From positions 1 to 39,399 of the forward strand of contig JACNJW010000047.1 in NCBI GenBank assembly GCA_014382365.1: 39,399 bases of DNA, read 5' to 3'. Below are positions 1 to 8,063 of the stretch, piece after piece. A model generated the notes under the pieces. The model was not told the origin of the DNA, did no database searches, and saw nothing but the letters and a program-made list of their open reading frames with translations. A program made the position numbers and the translations under genes. This DNA comes from SAR324 cluster bacterium. GTDB lineage: Bacteria; SAR324; NAC60-12. The first letter of the stretch is position 1. Every line of letters starts with the position of its first letter.

Positions 1-353
1 ATAATTAACACAAACACCGATCCTTTATCGAATCAGTACTTCCAGTATTCCAAAAACATCAACTCAAAACTATTAGCAAATATACGTATGCAAATATACG
101 TATATATTAACTTTTACTGTAAAATCATACTGTCTTGCGTTTGAGTTGATCACGTATTATCTTGACCTAAGGATTACCTGGCGAGCTTGTTAATTACTTC
201 ATTTCAGGGTGAAATTTGCAACAAAAATAGTTGGCTGTTTCGAACTTTATTTTGTAGAGTCTTGAGTTTTAATTGACACGTTGTCTGAAATATTTAGAGC
301 AGTCAAACAGCATAATCCATTTAGAAAACAAATAATGATAAAAATAATCTTAC
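1..353. other. Gene-free AT-rich leader upstream of fdhD
   Basis: No convincing reading frame is visible here. The stretch holds the tandem repeat at 76-103 and a TTGACA hexamer at 273-278 that could be a -35 element, but no good -10 stands at the usual 17-bp distance. It is probably the promoter region of the fdhD operon. The upstream neighbour is outside the window. Confidence 0.5.
76..103. repeat. Two contiguous 14-bp direct repeats, each with a palindromic ATACGTAT core
   Basis: The unit GCAAATATACGTAT occurs twice with no gap (76-89 and 90-103). Each copy contains the self-complementary octamer ATACGTAT (82-89 and 96-103), so the cores sit 14 bp apart. It lies about 250 bp upstream of fdhD inside a 353-bp stretch in which I see no gene. 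The form suggests binding sites for a dimeric regulator of fdhD and the coupled regulator gene, or of a gene left of the window. That role is inferred. Confidence 0.5.
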
Positions 354-1292
354 ATGAGTCAAACAGCTAAGAACTACCGGCCGGTAATGACAAATGCCGG
401 TGTGGAAGCCTCATACCCTGTAACAGTCATGGACCAGTCCGGTAAAAAACGGGAAACTCACATTACCGGAGAACGTCCACTGACGCTCTATGTTGACAAA
501 AGGGAAATCGTGACCCTGATGACCTTAGGCAAATATCCGGAATTGCTGGTAATCGGTTATCTGCACAATCAGGGTTTCATAAAAAACACGGAAGAATTGA
601 AAGCAGTACAAGTTGATTGGGACATTGACTCCGCAGTTGTGGTAACACAAAATGGAATTGGAGAATGGGAAAAACTACTTGAAAAACGCACGGTGACTTC
701 CGGCTGTGGACAGGGTACAGTATTTGGTGATTTAATGGATAATTTAGACCAAATTAATCTGCCAACTCCTACTTTATACCAATCCTCTTTTTATCGCCTA
801 CTGCATAATATTAGAGAACACAACGAAGTTTATAAAAAATCAGGAGCAGTACACGGCTGTGCTTTGTGCAAAGATGAAAAGATTGAGGTGTTTATTGAAG
901 ACGTTGGACGTCACAATGCAACAGATGCCATCGCTGGACACATGCTTTTGGAGGACATTAATGGTAACGACAAGTTGTTTTATACTACGGGACGATTGAC
1001 CTCAGAAATGGTGATTAAAGTAGCCCAAATGGGAATTCCGGTTTTATTTTCACGTGCAGGTATTACTCAAATGGGAATGGAGTTGGCAAAAAAACTGGGC
1101 GTAACCGTAATTGCACGTGCTGGCGGAAAACACTTTTTAGTTTACAATGGCGCAGAAACAATGGTTTTAGATGCCAAACCTGCTGAAAAGAACTCTTCCC
1201 GCCCGGAGACTTACTCACAAACCGAAACTCAGCTGGAGGGACATGAAAGAAACCGGCGGGAGCGTCGTTTTGAAGCGGAAAGAGAGACATGA
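354..1292 (+). CDS. fdhD: FdhD, sulfurtransferase/formate dehydrogenase accessory protein
   Basis: FdhD passes sulfur from a cysteine desulfurase (IscS) to the Mo/W-bis-MGD cofactor, which formate dehydrogenases need for activity. Family signatures are visible: TSGCG around residues 115-119, the segment ending EDVGRHNA at about 182-189, GRLTSEMV at 213-220, and RAGGKHFLVYNG near 255-266. The flexible-loop cysteine pair (CxxC in E. coli) is reduced to one cysteine here, C118 followed by G121. A different CxxC, C169/C172, lies in the AVHGCALC segment. Residues after about 270 form a charged tail beyond the usual family end. The stop overlaps the next start as ATGA, so the regulator downstream is translationally coupled. 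No clear Shine-Dalgarno precedes the ATG, so a later start at residue 12 is possible. Confidence 0.93.
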   Translation: MSQTAKNYRPVMTNAGVEASYPVTVMDQSGKKRETHITGERPLTLYVDKREIVTLMTLGKYPELLVIGYLHNQGFIKNTEELKAVQVDWDIDSAVVVTQNGIGEWEKLLEKRTVTSGCGQGTVFGDLMDNLDQINLPTPTLYQSSFYRLLHNIREHNEVYKKSGAVHGCALCKDEKIEVFIEDVGRHNATDAIAGHMLLEDINGNDKLFYTTGRLTSEMVIKVAQMGIPVLFSRAGITQMGMELAKKLGVTVIARAGGKHFLVYNGAETMVLDAKPAEKNSSRPETYSQTETQLEGHERNRRERRFEAERET

Positions 1293-2200
1293 GTACTAAG
1301 GATGATCCGCAGCGTTTCATGACCGTCAGGCAGGTTGCTGAATATCTACAGTTAAATGAAAAAAAAATCTACGCACTGGCAACTGAGGAAAAAATTCCTG
1401 CAACAAAAGTCACCGGCAAATGGATGTTTCCTCGTGAATTGATCGACCGCTGGATGATGGAGTCCGCACATGGTGGGGTCTTTACTGACAGGCTGGTGGT
1501 TGCCGGCAGTGAAGATCCGCTACTTTTCAGGGCACTGGTCCGGCTTGCAAACGAAATGCAGTCGCATGCCCTCGTCAGCTACACAGGAACTGGTACCAGG
1601 CTTGGACTTGAATTATTGTCCGCACAACGTGTGAACGCCAGCTGTCTGCATTGGGGAGCGGCTGATGAAAGCTCAAAACGGCATCCTGCCTTATTGCAGA
1701 ATCACACAAAGTATCAGCAGTGGATTCTTGTTCGGGCCTTTAAAAGAGAGAGAGGAATAATGCTGAATCCGGCATTAAAATCAACTGACAAGACGCTCGA
1801 AAAGTTGCTGGTATCAAAATTTAAATGGGGTATTCGACACGATGGTTCCGGTACACAGCATTTTTTTAATCAAATTTTGACACAACACAGTTTTAAAAAA
1901 AAGGATTTGCATTCAACAACTAAAGTCTTTTCAAACCGTGAAACAGCAGCTCTAATTGTTTCCGGACAACTGGATGCGGCACCGGGACCACAAAGCGTGG
2001 CAACAGAGTTTGGTTTGGATTTCATCAAACATAGCTGGGAAAATTTAGACTTTGCAGTAAGACGTGATGTCTATTTCCGTAAAATCTTTCAGACTTTCAT
2101 GGAACAACTGCGCTCACCTGCAATTCTAAGACTTGCTAAACAGTTAGAAGGTTATGATTTTGGAGAAACTGGGAAATTGATCTGGGGAGGTGATATTTAG
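1289..2200 (+). CDS. Excisionase-type HTH regulator with PBP-like (molybdate-binding type) sensor domain
   Basis: The N-terminal ~60 residues form a helix-turn-helix of the excisionase/MerR-like kind (MTVRQVAEYLQLNEKKIYAL, then KVTGKWMFPRELIDRWM). Residues from about 70 to 295 resemble the periplasmic-binding-protein-like sensor domain attached to such HTHs (PF12727 type), with the ATEFGLDFI...W..LDFAVRRDVYF pattern near the end. Proteins of this design are thought to sense molybdate, tungstate or another small ligand in the cytoplasm. Coupling to fdhD by a 4-bp overlap, and the tungstate transporter close by, make control of formate dehydrogenase or cofactor genes the likely job. Ligand and targets are inferred. 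It converges with the sigma-54 regulator gene. Confidence 0.8.
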   Translation: MSTKDDPQRFMTVRQVAEYLQLNEKKIYALATEEKIPATKVTGKWMFPRELIDRWMMESAHGGVFTDRLVVAGSEDPLLFRALVRLANEMQSHALVSYTGTGTRLGLELLSAQRVNASCLHWGAADESSKRHPALLQNHTKYQQWILVRAFKRERGIMLNPALKSTDKTLEKLLVSKFKWGIRHDGSGTQHFFNQILTQHSFKKKDLHSTTKVFSNRETAALIVSGQLDAAPGPQSVATEFGLDFIKHSWENLDFAVRRDVYFRKIFQTFMEQLRSPAILRLAKQLEGYDFGETGKLIWGGDI

Positions 2201-2290
2201 AGTTGTTTTTTACTGACTGAGCTTCTTCATCAGCCTCAAGCAATTCGTCCAGCGTAATGACATGAGACTACTTTTTCTAAATTCTTTAAC

Positions 2291-3718
2291 TTAAGAATTC
2301 CACTCTTTGAGTTTTCGTTCCAAAGTTTTTCTGGCAATTCCCAACTGTCTGGATGCTTCGGATTTGTTGCCTTCGGCTGCATCAAGCACTTTCAAAATAT
2401 GATTTTTTTCCACCTGACTTAATTCCAGTTTTGCTGCACCAGCCGTATCTGCAGGCAATTTCTTTGTAGCATAACTCTCTTTTTGATAGCACTCTTCAAG
2501 AGGCAGGTTCAGCAGCAGAGAACGTTCAATCAAATTCTTCAACTCCCGCACATTACCAGGCCAGTCATAATTTTTAAAAAATTCCAAATTGGCTTGACTG
2601 AACTCCAGTGGTGAGCGTTTAAGTCTTGGAGCCAGTGCATCTGAAAAATGTCGTGCCAGCAGAGGAATGTCTTCAAGGCGTTTTCGAAGCGGAGGTAAAT
2701 GTATCAGGAGTACATTCAGTCGAAAATAAAGATCTTCACGAAAATTTCCTGATTTCACTTCATCCGCTAAAGTTCTGTTTGTGGCTGCAATGATACGTAC
2801 ATCCGCAATTTTTTCTTCATTTGCACCTACCTGTCTGATAGTACCTTCCTCCATGAAACGCAAGAGCTTGACCTGCATTCCAAGGGGCATCTCGCCAATT
2901 TCATCAAGAAACAAGGTTCCACCACTGGCATGATTGAAAAGACCTTCACGTGCCTGGTGTGCTCCCGTAAATGCTCCTTTTGTGTGCCCAAACAATTCGC
3001 TTTCCAGTAACTGAGGTGAAATTGAGGCGCAATGCACTGGTACAAAAGGGCCACTGCGTCCACTTAAGCTGTGAATTGTCTGCGCCACTATTTCTTTGCC
3101 TGTACCAGATTCCCCTTCCAACAGTACTGTAGAGGGTGTGGGAGCTATCTGACAAATAACATCACACATCCCCTTCATTATCTCACACTTGCCTATCAAA
3201 CCTCCCAGGTTATGTTCAAGACTATCTACATTCTTTGGAGCAGATTCAGCTGGATTCAACAACTCTAAACGGCGTTGAATCTCGTACTGCACGCTTTTCA
3301 ACATTTGCTCCAGTTGAAAAGGCTTTTGCAGAAAATCAACTGCTCCCATCCTGAGGGCAGCCAATACCGTGTCCACATTAGGATCAATAGAACAAAATAT
3401 AACTTTTGTTTTTGTTTGATTTAGCAAGGATTTCACCTGTTTCACATCCTGCAAATCATTACCGTTTATATCAGCAATCAGTAAATCAAAATGGTAGTGA
3501 TTCAGTAACTCTTCGGCTGCTGGTATATTTGTTACCAGCTTCAACATTGTACAAATTGGCAACACTCCCTTTTTGAGGAGATCCTGCATTTCTCCTGAAA
3601 TGTCCAGAATCAAAATTGAGAATGCCTGCTGCTGAATATCAGGAAAAGGCTCTGCGGAAGTCGAATCCAGGTTTGCCTTTCCTTTTGCAACTGTGGAATT
3701 ACGTGAATGATTGTTCAT
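2291..3718 (-). CDS. Sigma-54-dependent response regulator (NtrC family)
   Basis: Three domains are visible. A receiver-like domain (about 33-145) has a probable phospho-acceptor D83 in LLIADING and the conserved lysine K132 in QKPF, but only one aspartate (D39) where most receivers have an acidic pair. An AAA+ domain follows, with Walker A GESGTGKE at 202-209, the sigma-54 contact loop GAFTGA at 248-253, and a Walker B-like FLDEIGEM. The C-terminus is a Fis-type HTH (AEGNKSEASRQLGIARKTLERKL). It activates sigma-54 promoters by ATP hydrolysis. No histidine kinase lies in the window, so it is an orphan here. It is the last gene of the moeA-tup-mobB strand run, which hints that formate dehydrogenase or tungstate genes are targets. 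Confidence 0.93.
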   Translation of the reverse strand: MNNHSRNSTVAKGKANLDSTSAEPFPDIQQQAFSILILDISGEMQDLLKKGVLPICTMLKLVTNIPAAEELLNHYHFDLLIADINGNDLQDVKQVKSLLNQTKTKVIFCSIDPNVDTVLAALRMGAVDFLQKPFQLEQMLKSVQYEIQRRLELLNPAESAPKNVDSLEHNLGGLIGKCEIMKGMCDVICQIAPTPSTVLLEGESGTGKEIVAQTIHSLSGRSGPFVPVHCASISPQLLESELFGHTKGAFTGAHQAREGLFNHASGGTLFLDEIGEMPLGMQVKLLRFMEEGTIRQVGANEEKIADVRIIAATNRTLADEVKSGNFREDLYFRLNVLLIHLPPLRKRLEDIPLLARHFSDALAPRLKRSPLEFSQANLEFFKNYDWPGNVRELKNLIERSLLLNLPLEECYQKESYATKKLPADTAGAAKLELSQVEKNHILKVLDAAEGNKSEASRQLGIARKTLERKLKEWNS

Positions 3719-3768
3719 TTAATTTATTTAAAAGCCTGACTGACAAATCAGCATAATTATAATAGTTT

Positions 3769-4311
3769 TCAAATATTTTTTAAAAATCGTTTAATGATAA
3801 AATTTGCAATTTCATCAATTTTATTTAAATCCAAAACTGGTAGTGGTACTGTTTTGTCGGGTAATTTGTCTGTGGCAAACGCAATAACACCCGGCACATC
3901 CGGAAATAGAAACGGTTTTCCCAGACTGGGCCTGTGAACTTCAATTTTTGCCAAGGCCTCATGCTTGAAACCTTCAACTAAAACCAGATCCAGTTCACTC
4001 AAACTCAAATGAAGCAATAAATCTTCCAATACAGGATCTCCGGTTTTTTCCGGTGATTCATGTACCATTGCCCAACGTTTGGCTGAGGCCACCAAGATTT
4101 CATTTGCACCAGCTTTTCGCAGTTCAAAACTGTCTTTTCCCGGCCGATCAATATCAAATAGATGGTGTGCGTGTTTTACCAGACCAATTCTTAAACCACG
4201 TCCTTTCAATTCCGGAATCAGATGAGTCAAGAGGGTAGTTTTTCCGGTACCACTAAAAGCACAAAAGCCAAGTAGTGGTGGTGATTGTAGTTCCATATTG
4301 TGAATTGTCAA
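3769..4311 (-). CDS. mobB: MobB, molybdopterin-guanine dinucleotide biosynthesis GTPase
   Basis: This is a small P-loop protein with Walker A FSGTGKTTL at about residues 18-26, then the MobB pattern GLVKHAHHLFDIDRPGKDS and LVLVEGFKHEALAKIEV. MobB binds GTP and assists attachment of GMP to molybdopterin, giving the MGD cofactor used by formate dehydrogenases of the DMSO reductase family. Its 180 residues are normal for the family. It sits just downstream of the tungstate transporter genes on the same strand, forming a cofactor supply unit with moeA. No mobA is seen in the window. Confidence 0.93.
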   Translation of the reverse strand: MTIHNMELQSPPLLGFCAFSGTGKTTLLTHLIPELKGRGLRIGLVKHAHHLFDIDRPGKDSFELRKAGANEILVASAKRWAMVHESPEKTGDPVLEDLLLHLSLSELDLVLVEGFKHEALAKIEVHRPSLGKPFLFPDVPGVIAFATDKLPDKTVPLPVLDLNKIDEIANFIIKRFLKNI

Positions 4312-4336
4312 GATTCATTATAATTGAGATTACTCG

Positions 4337-5026
4337 TTATGCTGCCGGACTTTCCTTTTTCTTTGAAACCTTTGCAGTTTCCAATCGTCCATGTTTGAGT
4401 TTAAAGTGCTGATCAGCAAGTCCGTCAAAATACTGCAAAACATGACTGGTGATTACTATTGACATCCCTGCAGATTTCATGCGGAGCAGTAAATTACAGG
4501 CCTGTATCCGCGATTCGTGATCCATATTCGCCATTGGTTCATCCAGCAATAAAACTTTCGGTTTCAAAATCCAGGCACGGGTAAAAGCAACTCTCTGCTG
4601 GACACCTCCGGACAAGGTATTTGCCTGCTGTTTTGCCAATTTGGTCAAACCTGCCCAGGCAAGTGCCGTTTTGACTGACTCACTGCGTTGTTTGATGTTC
4701 AAGGAGGTAAAACGTAATCCATAAGCAATGTTTGCTTCTACAGTTCCACTGAACAGTAGCGGTTGCTGATGCAGATATATAATTGCTTTTCGAACTTCAG
4801 TGATTGTTTTTTTCCAACTTTCAGATTTTCCTGAAATAACGATTTCAGCCACATCCGGAATTTCAAGTCCGGCAATTATTTTCAGCAAAGTGCTTTTTCC
4901 AGTGCCGTTTTTGCCAGACAGCAAAATACAGTTTCCCTGACATAAAGATATATCCACATTGAGCAAGACCTGACTTTCCGCAAAAGTTTTATTAATTCCC
5001 CGAAACAGAAACAATGGTTCTTTCAT
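4337..5026 (-). CDS. tupC: TupC, tungstate ABC transporter ATP-binding protein
   Basis: This is an ABC ATPase with Walker A GKNGTGKST near residue 38, Q-loop LHQQPLLF, signature LSGGVQQR, and Walker B VLLLDEPMANMD. At 229 residues it is the size of a single-domain importer ATPase. It overlaps the permease gene by 4 bp, and the substrate-binding protein gene is directly upstream with the TupA signature, so assignment to the tungstate importer rests mainly on those partners. TupABC systems import tungstate with high affinity from the periplasm. Supplying W to the nearby formate dehydrogenase is inferred from proximity. Confidence 0.88.
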   Translation of the reverse strand: MKEPLFLFRGINKTFAESQVLLNVDISLCQGNCILLSGKNGTGKSTLLKIIAGLEIPDVAEIVISGKSESWKKTITEVRKAIIYLHQQPLLFSGTVEANIAYGLRFTSLNIKQRSESVKTALAWAGLTKLAKQQANTLSGGVQQRVAFTRAWILKPKVLLLDEPMANMDHESRIQACNLLLRMKSAGMSIVITSHVLQYFDGLADQHFKLKHGRLETAKVSKKKESPAA

Positions 5027-5724
5027 CTGCTGAACTCCTTACTGCCTTGAAGGTAGCTCAGAAGAACTGACAGCAGAAAGGCCAGTGTCAACAAAACAAG
5101 ACCGAGTGCAATACCTTGTGCAAATTCCCCCTTGCTGGTTTCCAGAGCAATCGCAGTAGTAATATTTCTGGTGTACCCCATGATGTTACCTCCAACCATC
5201 ATCGAAATTCCAACCTCAGAGATAACTCTGCCAAAACTTGTCAAAACAGCAGCCACCAATCCAAATCGGACTTCATATAATACCGTCAGCATGCTGAACC
5301 AAACTGGAGCCCCCAAAGTACGGGCTGTTTCCCAGACGCGGCGATCTACAGTTTTGATGGCAGCATAACCCAGTGCAACCAGAATTGGAAAACAAAGTAA
5401 CATTTGCCCCACAACCATTGCGGTTTGAGTAAATAATAACCTTAAATCTCCAAATGGCCCTTGTCGGGATAACAAGACATATAGAAATAATCCGATGACA
5501 ACTGTGGGGACTGCCTGCAGAGAATTAATAAATGTCAGAATAATTCTAATTCCGGCAAACTTTCCGTGTGTTAAGGCAAATGCAAGCAGCAAGGCCAGTG
5601 GAGTAGTAATTATAATTGCTTTGAGTGAAACTGAAAATGAAAGAAAAACAATCGTCCAGAGCTCCTGATCTCCGGCTAACAATAATTGCAATGCCTGTTG
5701 AAAAGTAGTTAGCAATCCGTTCAT
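5023..5724 (-). CDS. tupB: TupB, tungstate ABC transporter permease
   Basis: This is a hydrophobic inner-membrane protein with about five to six membrane segments. The binding-protein-dependent permease loop is visible around EVRFGLVAAVLTSFGRVISE, where EAA-motif residues contact the ATPase. Length 233 is typical of TupB-like permeases, which are close relatives of molybdate and sulfate permeases. The start lies only one base after the tupA stop, and the 3' end overlaps tupC by 4 bp, so the three are a tight operon. Confidence 0.9.
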   Translation of the reverse strand: MNGLLTTFQQALQLLLAGDQELWTIVFLSFSVSLKAIIITTPLALLLAFALTHGKFAGIRIILTFINSLQAVPTVVIGLFLYVLLSRQGPFGDLRLLFTQTAMVVGQMLLCFPILVALGYAAIKTVDRRVWETARTLGAPVWFSMLTVLYEVRFGLVAAVLTSFGRVISEVGISMMVGGNIMGYTRNITTAIALETSKGEFAQGIALGLVLLTLAFLLSVLLSYLQGSKEFSR

Positions 5725-5725
5725 T

Positions 5726-6526
5726 TTAATTATTAATTGCAGTTGGTAAAAATAAAGATTGACCGGCTAAGCGAAAATTTCCGATTAGTTTTTGACCTTC
5801 GACTGAGGTCAACCAGGCAATCAGTGACATTGCACCTAAATAATTGATCCCCGGGTAACGTGCAGGATTGACTGCAATAATACTGTAGGGATTGCTCAAC
5901 TCAGGATCTCCTTCGACTAACAATTTGAGCAACAATTTTGAACGCAGCATCAGCCATGTGCCACGATCAGATATTGTGTAGGCATTTAATTCATTCGCCA
6001 TTTGCAGAACACGTCCCATACCCTGCCCTGCTTCGCGATACCACTTTCTTTCAGGCTTCCATTCAGCTTTATTCCAAAGATACAGCTCCTTTTTATGAGT
6101 ACCAGAATCGTCACCACGTGAGACGAAAAGATGTTTGCCGCGTGCTATCTTCTGGAGTGCTCTCACTGCATCACGTTCTCCTCTTATTGCTGCCGGATCT
6201 TTTTCCGGCCCAACAAAAACAAAATCATTGAGCATCACACTCCGTCTGTTTATTCCATATCCTGCGGCTAAAAAACGCATTTCTGCTTTTGGTGCATGAA
6301 CCAGTACCACATCCACATTCCCATCCTGTCCCATACGCAGAGCATGTCCTGTTCCGACTGAAAGAACGTGAACCTGATATCCCGTCTTTTTTTCAAAATT
6401 TGGTAGAAGCTCCTGCAGCAGACCAGAGTTTTCAGTGCTGGTTGTAGTTGCCAAGCGGATTGGTTCCGCTTGCACAAAAAATCCGCAAAAGAAATAACAC
6501 AAAAACCAAATTAGTATTTTTCGCAT
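5726..6526 (-). CDS. tupA: TupA, periplasmic tungstate-binding protein
   Basis: The first ~20 residues are a Sec signal peptide (cleavage likely after VQA). The mature N-terminus carries the TupA hallmark LATTTSTENSGLL (TTTS at 27-30), the oxyanion-binding segment that separates tungstate binders from molybdate ModA. Further family features are VGTGHALRMGQDGNVDVVLVHAP and RGDDSGTHKKE. Length 266 fits the family. It gives the strongest evidence that the importer is for tungstate, and hence that the formate dehydrogenase may hold W rather than Mo. Which metal is used cannot be read from sequence alone. Confidence 0.92.
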   Translation of the reverse strand: MRKILIWFLCYFFCGFFVQAEPIRLATTTSTENSGLLQELLPNFEKKTGYQVHVLSVGTGHALRMGQDGNVDVVLVHAPKAEMRFLAAGYGINRRSVMLNDFVFVGPEKDPAAIRGERDAVRALQKIARGKHLFVSRGDDSGTHKKELYLWNKAEWKPERKWYREAGQGMGRVLQMANELNAYTISDRGTWLMLRSKLLLKLLVEGDPELSNPYSIIAVNPARYPGINYLGAMSLIAWLTSVEGQKLIGNFRLAGQSLFLPTAINN

Positions 6527-6553
6527 AAAATAATTATCTATTTTTAAACTGTA

Positions 6554-7807
6554 TCAAGCATCATAGAGCCAGACTTGTACTTCTTCACCTTCTGCATAGC
6601 CTTCTGAATCTTCTTCTGTCAACAAAAATCCATCTGCCAGAGTAGTGGATGAGAGAATTGAGGCACCTCCTGCTGCAATCAAAAAAGCCTGTACATCTTC
6701 AATTCGTAAACGGACATATTCAATTCTGCCAATCTCTGAAGAAATTTTAGTTGCCAGCTTCACCATCTTAGTACGGTACGGCCATTCTGCAGATCGTCCG
6801 CCCATTAATCTCAAAGCACGTCCTACAAAATAATCATAAGCAGATAAACAGGAAACAGGATTACCAGGAAGTAAAAATACTTTTTTCCTTTTTTCGGCAG
6901 AAGTACCTGCAATCAAACCAAATCCCGTGGGAGCTGCAGGTCGCATGGGAATTCCGTGTACTAATAATTCACCAAGCTCCTCTACCAGAGTTGGTCCATG
7001 ATCTTCAATTCCTACTGATGTTCCTCCTGTCATACAAATTAAATCTGCAGTAGAATCTCTTAAATGCTGACGGATTAAAGCTCGCTCATCCGGTAGCTGG
7101 TGCACTGCTTTCAATACTGCACCATCTCGCTCAATTAATGGAGTCAGCATCACCGAGTTGGAATCTATGATGTGTACTCCACTGGGCTGTGCTCCTGGTT
7201 TTAACAACTCATTTCCGGTTATCAACAATTCAACTACAGGTTTACGAACAACTTCAACTCTGCTCAGGCCAACACTGGCCAGCACTGCAATATCCTGAGG
7301 ACGAAGACACCTGCCTTTTTTGAGTAAAATTTGATTTTGTTTAACATCTTCACCAATTTGACCTACGTGTTTCCCTGGAGCTACTGCTTCCAAAACCTGT
7401 ATTTGATCACCATCTCTTTCTGCATGTTCTGCCATCAACACAGCATTTGTTCCTTTTGGCAGTGGTCCTCCAGTCATAATACTCAGTGCTTCTCCCGGTT
7501 GAATTCGCTCTTGATAACTTTCTCCTGGAGTTACTTGTCCTACAACCTGAAACATTAACGGATTATACTCAGATGCTCCAAAAGTCGACTCTGCATCCAG
7601 GGCATAACCATCCATAGCAGAGCGGTCAAAATTTGGGACATTTGCTGGAGAAACTATATCCTGTACCAAAACCCGACCACATGCTTCAACAGTCGGAATC
7701 TCTTCTGCAGACAACTGCTGGGAATGTTTCATGATTAAAGACAGTAATGTTTTAACTGCAGTGCGCTTGAGGAATCCGCGCATACGGATATCAGCTTTTG
7801 AGGTCAT
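6554..7807 (-). CDS. moeA: MoeA, molybdopterin molybdenumtransferase
   Basis: MoeA inserts molybdate (or tungstate) into adenylated molybdopterin. Visible blocks are NVPNFDRSAMDGYAL in the N-terminal region, GEDVKQNQILLKKG with RPQDIAVLASVG, the central MoCF-binding fold TGNEL..P, DLICMTGGTSVG and DHGPTLVEELGE, RPAAPTGFG, and LLPGNPVSCLSAYDYFV. The C-terminal beta-barrel domain is complete. At 417 residues it is full length. It heads the moeA-tupABC-mobB-regulator run on the minus strand, with a candidate promoter and a perfect 16-bp palindrome just upstream. Such linkage suggests MoeA here serves the tungsten or molybdenum cofactor of the FDH. Confidence 0.95.
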   Translation of the reverse strand: MTSKADIRMRGFLKRTAVKTLLSLIMKHSQQLSAEEIPTVEACGRVLVQDIVSPANVPNFDRSAMDGYALDAESTFGASEYNPLMFQVVGQVTPGESYQERIQPGEALSIMTGGPLPKGTNAVLMAEHAERDGDQIQVLEAVAPGKHVGQIGEDVKQNQILLKKGRCLRPQDIAVLASVGLSRVEVVRKPVVELLITGNELLKPGAQPSGVHIIDSNSVMLTPLIERDGAVLKAVHQLPDERALIRQHLRDSTADLICMTGGTSVGIEDHGPTLVEELGELLVHGIPMRPAAPTGFGLIAGTSAEKRKKVFLLPGNPVSCLSAYDYFVGRALRLMGGRSAEWPYRTKMVKLATKISSEIGRIEYVRLRIEDVQAFLIAAGGASILSSTTLADGFLLTEEDSEGYAEGEEVQVWLYDA

Positions 7808-7821
7808 CAGCTAAAATGATT

Positions 7822-7850
7822 TATAAAATATATTTGAGAATATCTTGCAA
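7822..7850 (-). promoter_or_regulatory. Candidate sigma-70-type promoter of moeA-tup operon
   Basis: On the minus strand a TTGCAA hexamer (7845-7850) stands 17 bp from TTTATA (7822-7827), which would place the start point near 7815, very close to the moeA start codon. The -35 hexamer lies in the middle of the palindrome at 7840-7855. Matches to consensus are moderate. Confidence 0.4.
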
Positions 7851-7855
7851 GATAT
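7840..7855. promoter_or_regulatory. Perfect 16-bp palindrome, candidate operator
   Basis: The sequence ATATCTTGCAAGATAT is fully self-complementary. It sits 33 bp before the moeA start and covers the likely -35 element, a position suited to repression. A related imperfect copy, TTTTGCAAGATAA, occurs at about 7948-7960. The binding protein is unknown; the HTH-PBP regulator of this island is one candidate. Confidence 0.45.
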
Positions 7856-8009
7856 AACTCATACTAAAAATGCAGCTTCAAATATAATATTAAATGAAGC
7901 ATATAATAAAGCTTGATAAACGGAGGATTTTCTCAAAATGCAATTGCTTTTGCAAGATAAACAAGAAGTATTTTAACCTTGTGGGATATACTAAGGAGGC
8001 TGTTAGAAA
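7856..8009. other. Intergenic spacer between FDH terminator and moeA promoter region
   Basis: I see no gene in this AT-rich spacer. It includes the second TTGCAAGATA-like half site near 7950. Confidence 0.4.
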
Positions 8010-8047
8010 GCAAAAAGGCGGTCTCAGAATAGAGACCTCCTTTTTGC
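8010..8047 (-). terminator. Rho-independent terminator after the FDH operon
   Basis: A long hairpin pairs GCAAAAAGG..GGTCTC with GAGACC..CCTTTTTGC around the 6-nt loop AGAATA. Read on the minus strand, the stem is followed by a T-rich flank, and the hairpin lies about 125 bp beyond the cytochrome b gene stop. Symmetric A and T arms could also let it act in the other direction. Confidence 0.8.
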
Positions 8048-8063
8048 AGAAATGAGTCTTAAT

